A stretch of DNA of 39,549 nucleotides from Sedimentisphaerales bacterium (GTDB taxonomy: Bacteria > Planctomycetota > Phycisphaerae > Sedimentisphaerales > SM23-30): contig JAFGHE010000295.1 in NCBI GenBank assembly GCA_016930295.1, positions 1 to 39,549 on the forward strand, in the 5' to 3' direction. A program made the translations under genes and the position numbers. Under the pieces are notes generated by a model. That model was not told the origin of the DNA. It searched no databases and saw only the letters and a list, made by a program, of their open reading frames with translations. Positions 30,605 through 37,799 of the stretch are shown piece after piece (the first letter of the stretch is position 1; each line of letters begins with the position of its first letter).

Positions 30605-32824
30605 ATGATAAAATCCACACAAAAAATTTTAATTATAGTTGTCATTCTGTTTATAACCTTCTGGGGGACTCCCGACCAAACCGAGGGCGCGGTTGATATT
30701 ACCTCTATTTCGCAAAATAAATCGGTCGTGGGCCAATACGAAAAATTTGAGATCACCTTTGTCCTTTCCCAAACATACTCCAATCCTTTTGATCCTGATA
30801 TCATTGATATCCAGGTAAGCTTCTCGCAGCCCGATGGCACCAAAGCCGTTATCCCCGCCTTCTTTTACCGGGACTACGAGATTATCCGGGAAAATCCTGA
30901 AACCTATATCAATCCCGGGCTGCCTCAGTGGAAAGCCCGCTTTGCTCCCACTAAAGTTGGAATGCATACGTTTGACATAACCATCACGGACGTCGATGGC
31001 ACTACCACCAAATCAGCCGCCGGCTCATTTGTTTGCCAGGAAAAAAACCACCGCGGTTTTATCCGTATTAATAAGAACGATCCCCTCATGTTCCAATACG
31101 ACGATGGTTCGACCCGCTTTAATATCGGTCATGACATTGCCTGGCGACGAGGCGGCGTAAAAGGCTGGCAGGATTCCATGACCAAAATGGGAAATGCCGG
31201 GGAAAACTGGGTTCGGTTATGGATGTGCCAGTACGGCGGTTACGGTGCAGTTCTGCTGGAAGAAAAACACAGACATGAAACCGACTATTACGAGGGAGTG
31301 GGCCGATTGTCCATGCAGGCGGCACTGCGGCTCGATCAGTTTGTGGAAAGTGCTGAAAAAAATGGAGTGGCTATCCAGCTTGCCCTGCAACATCACGGCC
31401 AGTTCAGCACCAGAGCCAATAGCAAGTGGGACCTGAACCCCTACAACATTATCTATGCCGAATCCGACGGCGGATTCCTCAAAAACGCGGAGGACTTCTT
31501 TACCGACCCGCAGGCCCGGCGACTCACCCGCAATAAATACCGCTATATTGTCGCACGCTGGGGATATTCACCTGCAATTTTCGCCTGGGAGCTTTTTAAT
31601 GAAGTTCAGTTTACCGAAGCCTGGGAAAATAAAAAGTCCGACACCGTTATCAACTGGCACAAGGAAATGGCCGATTACATACGCAGTATAGATCCCTATA
31701 AGCATCTGATTACCACCAGTTCGCATGGCGGCGGATTTGACCAGATATGGAAACAGGATAGCATTGACGTGATCCAGGTCCATTATTATGGCAGCAACAT
31801 CATTGGCTACTTTAAAGATACCGCTACCAACCTGGCCGCCTTTGGCAAGCCGGTTATCATAGGGGAGTTTGGGTCAGCTTACACCCCCGGCGTCGGTAAT
31901 CCCGAAGGCTCAACGGAACAGTTACCCGAACCCTACCGAACCCAGATGCTGGAAGCACTGCCCCTGCACAACGGCATCTGGACCACATTCCATGTAAAAA
32001 GCAGCGCCCATTTATGGTGGTGGGATAATTATATCCAGCCGCGCAATCTTTATGGCCAGTTTACCGCCCTGGCCGTTTATGCCGAAGGCGAAAACCTCGC
32101 TGACTATAATCTCTCCGCAGCACCCAAAGCACTAACGGGCAATGCTCCGTTTTACGCCAATCCGGTTATCTCGGACTTTTGGGGTATTTCCAGTCAAAAG
32201 GTATTCACCCAGAAAAACAACCTGTTCCCCGGCATGGATAATCTCTCCCAATGGCTCCAGGGCTCGACCCAACCCAAATTGATGTCAAACCCCACCTTTC
32301 ATATCAACATGCCGGACAGAGGCAAGTTCATCATCCATGTCCAGAACGTCTCCCAGGCCTTTAAAAATAGTTTAAGGGTGCTTGTCGATTCCCGGGAGGT
32401 CTTCGCATCTGATTATGAAAACAACGCGTCTAATTTTACCATCACAGTACCACTGGCTGCCGGCCCCCAGTCCGTGCAGGTGGAAAATACCGGCGAAGAC
32501 TGGTTCCGTATCACCAGCTATGAATTCACGCCGGATAACCCGGCCCTCCTGAACTCCATCGGCCTGGCCGGCCGCGACCGTGCCTATATCTGGATCTATG
32601 ATATCGGCAGCCAGTATGGAAAAAAAGACAATGGCACTATCCAGAACGAATCCCTCATCCTGCCCGGCCTCGCCGACGGCGCCTATGAAGTGCAAATCTA
32701 CAAAACCCGCGGACCCGGCGGTATCATGCAGTCCGATATAGCTCAATCAGTTGATGGAAAATTGTCCTACCCTCTACCCCCATTCGAAAAAGACATCGCC
32801 GTAAAAATCAAACCCGCTAAATAA
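30605..32824 (+). CDS. Secreted DUF5060 clan GH-A glycoside hydrolase
   Basis: Exported 739-residue enzyme: signal peptide (about residues 1-28), an N-terminal beta-sandwich resembling DUF5060 (residues 30-140, with WKARFAPTKVGMHTFDITITD), then a TIM barrel with acid/base E333 in AWELFNEVQF and a likely nucleophile E421 in VIIGEFGS, the layout of clan GH-A (GH5-like) cellulase or mannanase relatives. C-terminal beta-rich domains follow (about residues 520-739). The start has GGAATAGGA. Substrate is not known; it likely degrades plant or algal polysaccharide. It converges with the large fusion gene. Confidence 0.85.
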   Translation: MIKSTQKILIIVVILFITFWGTPDQTEGAVDITSISQNKSVVGQYEKFEITFVLSQTYSNPFDPDIIDIQVSFSQPDGTKAVIPAFFYRDYEIIRENPETYINPGLPQWKARFAPTKVGMHTFDITITDVDGTTTKSAAGSFVCQEKNHRGFIRINKNDPLMFQYDDGSTRFNIGHDIAWRRGGVKGWQDSMTKMGNAGENWVRLWMCQYGGYGAVLLEEKHRHETDYYEGVGRLSMQAALRLDQFVESAEKNGVAIQLALQHHGQFSTRANSKWDLNPYNIIYAESDGGFLKNAEDFFTDPQARRLTRNKYRYIVARWGYSPAIFAWELFNEVQFTEAWENKKSDTVINWHKEMADYIRSIDPYKHLITTSSHGGGFDQIWKQDSIDVIQVHYYGSNIIGYFKDTATNLAAFGKPVIIGEFGSAYTPGVGNPEGSTEQLPEPYRTQMLEALPLHNGIWTTFHVKSSAHLWWWDNYIQPRNLYGQFTALAVYAEGENLADYNLSAAPKALTGNAPFYANPVISDFWGISSQKVFTQKNNLFPGMDNLSQWLQGSTQPKLMSNPTFHINMPDRGKFIIHVQNVSQAFKNSLRVLVDSREVFASDYENNASNFTITVPLAAGPQSVQVENTGEDWFRITSYEFTPDNPALLNSIGLAGRDRAYIWIYDIGSQYGKKDNGTIQNESLILPGLADGAYEVQIYKTRGPGGIMQSDIAQSVDGKLSYPLPPFEKDIAVKIKPAK

Positions 32825-32889
32825 ATATTTACATAACCTGTACCTTTAATCAACTGAGCACTGGCTTAAGATTCGATAATTCTATCACC

Positions 32890-32922
32890 CTTTATTTGTG
32901 CCCTTTATACCTTTGCGCCTAT
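32890..32922 (-). repeat. GGCGCAAAGG/GGGCACA-type repeat at the end of the redox fusion
   Basis: On the minus strand the stop codon of the 1320-residue gene is the first three bases of TAGGCGCAAAGGTATAAAGG, followed by GCACAAATAAAGGG. It is a degenerate copy of the AGGCACAAAGG type run found after nqrE and the DUF1570-like gene, in the same orientation. Confidence 0.5.
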
Positions 32923-35900
32923 TTATCTTCACCTTCTTCCACCTGCCGATAAAACTGTGCTTCATGGTTGGAAAGCTTGTCCTGCTCGATCAGTTGCAAC
33001 AGGCGTTCCATGTCCACATTTCTGGGGATGCCGCCCGCCCCGACCCGCCTGACGGCCGACGGTACCTCATCCGGCCAGATACGCCGGGCAAAAATCCTTA
33101 CCGAACTCGACGCCAGCAGTATGATAAATAAAGCCGCCGAAACAGATACGATAATATTCAAAACCTGCCTGCTGGCATGCTGATCGCTATCCTGTGATTT
33201 AATAATCTGAGCAGAGGTTATCTCAAAGCGGCAGCGATCACAATTGATACAATCCAGCTCACGCGGACCCGCTACGCCCAGGTCACAGCGGGCAAATACT
33301 TTTCTCGGCAAAATACGCTTTAAAGGCGCCCAGAATCCCACGATGGCAAGAAACGCTCCGGCCGGGCACAGATACCGGCACCAGAAACGGACAAAAACCA
33401 GGCTCGCCAGTAACATGAAAACAATGATTTCCCAGTGATATTCGGACCAGTACCGGCTGAACACACCTGTTAATATATCGCTTTCCAGTACCTGTCGGTC
33501 CCAGGATAAAAAGAACAAACACACCAGGACCAGCAGCATGATATATTTACCGAATCGCGCCCATCGCATCGTTTCCCGCGTGGGCAGAGTCCGCCACTTT
33601 ACCGGCAGAATAAACGATATTATCTCCTGTATGGCGCCAAACGGACACAGATAGCCGCAATAAATATTCCCCAGCAGAAAAACCACCAACGGCACCACAA
33701 CCACCAGCAGAAATGTCTGGCTCAGGCTGATTTTCGGCCAGGCGCCTGAAAGAATAGTTATCACATGCTCGCTGGAGTATTGCATATTAAAAAACCAGCC
33801 GCCCGCCACCACACAAATCAACAAAGTTCCTCTCCTGAGCCATCGCCCCCCCACCCGGGAGATAAGAATTGCAGCCACTCCCATGGTCACCAGATACAGA
33901 CTGGTCCTGTCAAGCTGCGCTAACGTAAATCTCTGCGCCGATCCCTCAGCCACCATAACATCCCGCCCCAGAACGTCCCGTGCAAACCGCCGGGCCGATT
34001 GAGACAATATGGCTTTGATAGCCTCACACGATATAGTCGCGCCGCTGATCGCAGCCACTTCCGGCTCACCCTGTAAAAGATCATACCCCCTGAGTGATTC
34101 CGGCCAGCCGGTGAGCATCTCCAGATAGGCCGGCGTCTCGTTGGACCGGGTGATAACAAAATTTTCCAACTGAAAATCCTGACCCACCCGAACCAGAAGC
34201 TCGATCGGTCCGCCGTAACCATAAATATTGCCGGTGAGCTGGCGGGTACTGTAAACATAACCTTTCAGATTCCGGTCTCCATCCACGATCTCATAATATA
34301 TAAATGTATCGAATCCGTCACCAAACGAGACTTGCCTGCGCTGCAGGGATTCCCCCCCGGCCAATTCCTGCGCCTGGGTATCCGTCAAATCCGGCCTCTG
34401 TAACACCCGCGCCGCCCGGACAACCACATGCGAGCTGATAATCAAACACAAACCCACGCCCAGGCAGACATATCCCAGTTGCGGTAACACAACTTTGGAA
34501 CGGGTCCCAGCCGCGGATTTTATTTCGTGCCGGAGCGACCGCTGTCTTAACAGTTCAGCGATAATAAACACCGCATTCGCCGCGATGATCACCGCCAGAA
34601 CCACAAACGTGCCCGTAGTCCCCAGTATGGAAATAAATAAAATCCCGGTCAGAACTCCGCCACAGGCGCCGCCCAGATGGTCCATCAGATCCAGGCTCCC
34701 GCCCGCCTGCCGGGCGCCGGCCCCGGCTGTCTCCAGCGCCTTGGCCGCCGGCGGAAAATACAAACCTGTAAGTAAACCGCACAGGATAAATCCACTTATA
34801 AAAAATGTAATATTACTCCCGGCCCCTGATCGGATCGCTGACACGAGCAACGCCAGATGCACAACCATCGTAACCAGAGCCACCTTCTGCCAGGATACCT
34901 TCCAGGTCTGAACCAAGCCCCGACTGACTATCCCCCCCACGACCAGACCCAACATAAACAGTGATGCTATCAGCCCCACATACAGGAACAAATATCCGTA
35001 ACGGCTTTGAAGCAGATACATCAGTACAATCTCACTGCCAATACTGATCAGACCGGTGGAAAATACGAGAAACTTACTATTGAATGTTGAATCAGTAACC
35101 CCCCCGCCCGTCATTTGCCCATGACGATGCAGATAAACAAGACGTAAAATCACCAGCACTATAATCGGCATCAGAAAAACACCGGCAAACCGGGCATAAG
35201 GACTAAATCGGGATAGTCGTGTCAGAACCAGGTTATTATCCCCTGATTCCGTTTCGGCCGGGGTATGATAACCACAAAGACTGATTTTCCTGACCAGACC
35301 GCTAAACACACTCTTGCTGTGCCTGCCCAGAAGCAAAAGGCTGTAAAGATGCCCCAGCGGCCGTTCATCACGATTGATCAGAAGCTCATCAGGCAAATTA
35401 CTGCCCTGATACATCGTGCGGGTAAACTCGATCCGGTCCGACTGATACAGCGATAGAATCCCCTCGACCGGGTAGATACTCCGGCCGGATTCAATCCCCT
35501 CGAACCGATCACGCAAAATACCCGACTGCTCACTCAAATCAGCCCTATCCCCGGCCAGCAGCCAGGTATGTTCCCCCGGCTTGATAGCCACACGCCCGAA
35601 AACCTCCTCCATGGTACGCAGACACGAAGCCCCCAACTGCACCAACTCGGTGCCCATGACATTTTCGCCGCCTGACACGCCCGTCCCCATAACACCCCCC
35701 GACGCCAGCGATTCCTTTACTAACCGGTAAAATTCAACCGTACGATAGCGATTCAGTAAAGCGGTCGTGGCATCCGAAAAATTCAAAATAATTAAATCAA
35801 AATAGTCCTTCCGTCCGGCCAGCAGCCCGCGCAAATCTTGATCGGAGACTATCACCCGCTCATCATTAAACAACTCCGCCTGCGGGACAATGGATTCAAT

Positions 35901-36881
35901 TTTACTGATATACTCCAGATCAACTGATGACAATGTTATCTCTTCAACCTGGGGCAATTTTAAAAAAGCCTGACTTAGGGCCGTAAGGTCCGCCCCGGCA
36001 ATTAAAACCCTTTTCGCGCCGGGATTCTGACACAGATGAACCGCCGCTATTGTTCCCGCGTTTTCCTCATCCGGCAGGGCCTCGCAAATCTGGCCATAAC
36101 TGCTGATAAGAAACTGGCCCTGATACCTGCCATAAAGATACTGTCCCTGGGCAGTCTGAAACGTCCCCAGAAATTGCGAGCCCGGCAACAGTCGCTGCCA
36201 CTGCTCCTGCGCCAGCCGGGTACTCCAGTCAGGCACCTGGGTCATACCCAGGTACACCGCCGCCACGACCAGCCCCGCAGGAACAAAGGCACTCCACCAT
36301 CGTTTACCAATCAACAGAACCATAAGGGCTGCCAGCGCCAACAGGGCCGCCTGGCCCAGGAAAATCTCCAGCCCGCCAACTCCCTGCGATAACAAAACCG
36401 TTACCACCAGTCCCCCCGCGAAACTGCCCGCCGCTTCAATTATATACACACGCGAGACCGGCAGCCGGCCCTGCCGCTCGATCCAACGGCACGCCAGCGG
36501 AAACAGCAGACCCGTAACAAAACTCAACGGCGCATTGACAATCAACGCCCCTAAAGTCATATCCGCAAAACCAAATAACTGGTACGGATCGATTCCCATA
36601 ATCTCCCGCGCCCGGCCGATCAGCAGAAACTGCACCAGAAAAGCAGGGATATACAACAGCGATACCAGCTCAAACCGCCGGCATAACACCTCCGGCCGGC
36701 GCCCGCACCGATACGCTATAAACGCCCCCACCGCAATCCATAAAAACCACGACCCAAAAAAAGCCCCAACCCCAAGCTCGTTCCCCTCAAACACCACCAG
36801 AAACTCACGAAACAACAACGCCTGAGAGACAATGGCAAACAGCCCGATACAAAATATCAACACAGATTGCGCCAGCTTCAT
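32919..36881 (-). CDS. Fusion: spermidine-synthase-like membrane module + FMN-binding domain + NosR/NapH-like Fe-S membrane module
   Basis: A 1320-residue protein. Residues 1-215 have about six to seven helices; 240-540 resemble a spermidine synthase Rossmann domain, but its motifs are degenerate (VLIAGADLT in place of VLxxGGGDG, LILNFSD in place of the D-x-SDP block), so polyamine synthesis is doubtful. Residues 600-820 contain a second bundle of about six to seven helices. Residues 845-965 are an NqrC/NosR-type FMN-binding domain with EVAAISGATI (SGAT 946-949), a likely covalent FMN site. Residues 990-1265 contain a NosR/NapH-type domain with CGYLCP (1075-1080), CRYLCP (1168-1173) and four cysteines C1199, C1211, C1214, C1217 that could bind an Fe-S cluster. 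The architecture suggests electron flow across the membrane; no partner gene adjoins it. The frame is unbroken and the start is inferred from hydrophobic residues. Confidence 0.85.
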   Translation of the reverse strand: MKLAQSVLIFCIGLFAIVSQALLFREFLVVFEGNELGVGAFFGSWFLWIAVGAFIAYRCGRRPEVLCRRFELVSLLYIPAFLVQFLLIGRAREIMGIDPYQLFGFADMTLGALIVNAPLSFVTGLLFPLACRWIERQGRLPVSRVYIIEAAGSFAGGLVVTVLLSQGVGGLEIFLGQAALLALAALMVLLIGKRWWSAFVPAGLVVAAVYLGMTQVPDWSTRLAQEQWQRLLPGSQFLGTFQTAQGQYLYGRYQGQFLISSYGQICEALPDEENAGTIAAVHLCQNPGAKRVLIAGADLTALSQAFLKLPQVEEITLSSVDLEYISKIESIVPQAELFNDERVIVSDQDLRGLLAGRKDYFDLIILNFSDATTALLNRYRTVEFYRLVKESLASGGVMGTGVSGGENVMGTELVQLGASCLRTMEEVFGRVAIKPGEHTWLLAGDRADLSEQSGILRDRFEGIESGRSIYPVEGILSLYQSDRIEFTRTMYQGSNLPDELLINRDERPLGHLYSLLLLGRHSKSVFSGLVRKISLCGYHTPAETESGDNNLVLTRLSRFSPYARFAGVFLMPIIVLVILRLVYLHRHGQMTGGGVTDSTFNSKFLVFSTGLISIGSEIVLMYLLQSRYGYLFLYVGLIASLFMLGLVVGGIVSRGLVQTWKVSWQKVALVTMVVHLALLVSAIRSGAGSNITFFISGFILCGLLTGLYFPPAAKALETAGAGARQAGGSLDLMDHLGGACGGVLTGILFISILGTTGTFVVLAVIIAANAVFIIAELLRQRSLRHEIKSAAGTRSKVVLPQLGYVCLGVGLCLIISSHVVVRAARVLQRPDLTDTQAQELAGGESLQRRQVSFGDGFDTFIYYEIVDGDRNLKGYVYSTRQLTGNIYGYGGPIELLVRVGQDFQLENFVITRSNETPAYLEMLTGWPESLRGYDLLQGEPEVAAISGATISCEAIKAILSQSARRFARDVLGRDVMVAEGSAQRFTLAQLDRTSLYLVTMGVAAILISRVGGRWLRRGTLLICVVAGGWFFNMQYSSEHVITILSGAWPKISLSQTFLLVVVVPLVVFLLGNIYCGYLCPFGAIQEIISFILPVKWRTLPTRETMRWARFGKYIMLLVLVCLFFLSWDRQVLESDILTGVFSRYWSEYHWEIIVFMLLASLVFVRFWCRYLCPAGAFLAIVGFWAPLKRILPRKVFARCDLGVAGPRELDCINCDRCRFEITSAQIIKSQDSDQHASRQVLNIIVSVSAALFIILLASSSVRIFARRIWPDEVPSAVRRVGAGGIPRNVDMERLLQLIEQDKLSNHEAQFYRQVEEGEDK

Positions 36882-37403
36882 CCTGATATCTCACTACCTG
36901 TAACTTGAACAACAGCCTTGCGCATAATATCAAATATTAAAACGAAAATCACAAAACCACAAATAAAATATTAAAAATCGAGCCAGGATTCCTATATCTA
37001 CTGGAAACCGAATAATGTCATTCCTGCGAAAGCAGGAATCCAGGATACTCCCTGCGTCGCTAAGAATTCAAAGTTTACTCCCTTTGCAGAAAGGGACTTT
37101 AGCTTGTTATTTGCTATTATGTGTCCCGTTGAGCCTGCCCTGAGCATAGAAAAAGGGAACTCCATAAATAAAGTCCCGGAGGGACTCAACGAAAATAGCC
37201 CAGGACTTTTAGTCCTGGGATCTGCATTAGTTTGCACTTAAGTCCCAGCGGGACGACTGAAATATTTGGTCTTAGAACCAAGATCACATCAGAAAACTTC
37301 TTCGTCCTTACTGCATAGAGGTTGAACATGGAGTACATATTTTTTATCTTGACATCTCCTTTACCGTTGGCTATCTTCCTATCATAAGGTATTAGTTAAA
37401 ACG
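36882..37403. other. Intergenic region with clustered repeats
   Basis: About 520 bases between the divergent fusion gene and the small ORF at 37404. The middle is a patch of hairpin repeats (37019-37267). Only the outer ends are free of visible repeats and should contain the promoter of the fusion gene. No tRNA or other RNA gene was recognised. Confidence 0.5.
37019..37267. repeat. Cluster of hairpin repeats (GCAGGAAT, CCCTTT, AGTCCC, CCCAGGACT types)
   Basis: Contains ATTCCTGC-GAAA-GCAGGAAT at 37020-37039 (8-bp stem with GAAA loop; a dispersed repeat type in many bacteria that translates as WIPAFAGMT); CCCTTT-gcag-AAAGGG at 37080-37095; AGTCCC-GGA-GGGACT at 37172-37186; CCCAGGACT-TTT-AGTCCTGGG at 37199-37219 (9-bp perfect stem); and AGTCCC-AGC-GGGACGACTGAAATATT at 37241-37266. 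Confidence 0.75.
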
Positions 37404-37658
37404 ATGGGTATGTGTATAAGAATATTCTTTAATAACGCCTTGATAATCCAATTATTGGTTGGACTACTGGTAATTTTGGCTAGCTGCACTAAAGAACCTA
37501 AGGAGAACCGGTTGAGTTACACTTTAATTATTACAGTAGGATATGATGAAAGTTTTGAACAACCAGATAACCCAATTCGACAAAAGATCCTTACCGTTAC
37601 AAAACACTTTAATGCCTTGATAACGACTGACGCAGACGACAATATACTCGAATGGTAG
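37404..37658 (+). CDS. Doubtful small lipoprotein-like ORF
   Basis: An 84-residue ORF with a hydrophobic helix (IIQLLVGLLVILASC) that ends in a lipobox-like L-A-S-C, followed by a hydrophilic tail. It might be a lipoprotein or a truncated gene remnant. No convincing ribosome binding site is seen (AAGG is 13 or more bases upstream). It lies right after a repeat cluster, so it may be decayed or chance. No family recognised. Confidence 0.35.
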   Translation: MGMCIRIFFNNALIIQLLVGLLVILASCTKEPKENRLSYTLIITVGYDESFEQPDNPIRQKILTVTKHFNALITTDADDNILEW

Positions 37659-37799
37659 TGATACAGAAAACAAATCTATAAAGTTTAATTTGCATTCGGG
37701 CCCTTGCCATTGGAACCTGATTGTGATATACTCTTAGGCCACTGTGATAGATGATAAAATACCATAAACTATAAACTTTGAAAAGGTAACGAGTAAACC

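Noticed and set aside
32919-36881. Simple spermidine synthase annotation for the large gene
   Set aside because: The glycine-rich and catalytic motifs of spermidine synthase are degenerate and the C-terminal third is clearly FMN-binding and NosR/NapH-like, so the simple name would mislead.
36998-37237. 79-codon minus-strand frame containing WIPAFAGMT
   Set aside because: That peptide string is the known by-product of translating the GCAGGAAT dispersed hairpin repeat; the frame spans several unrelated repeats.
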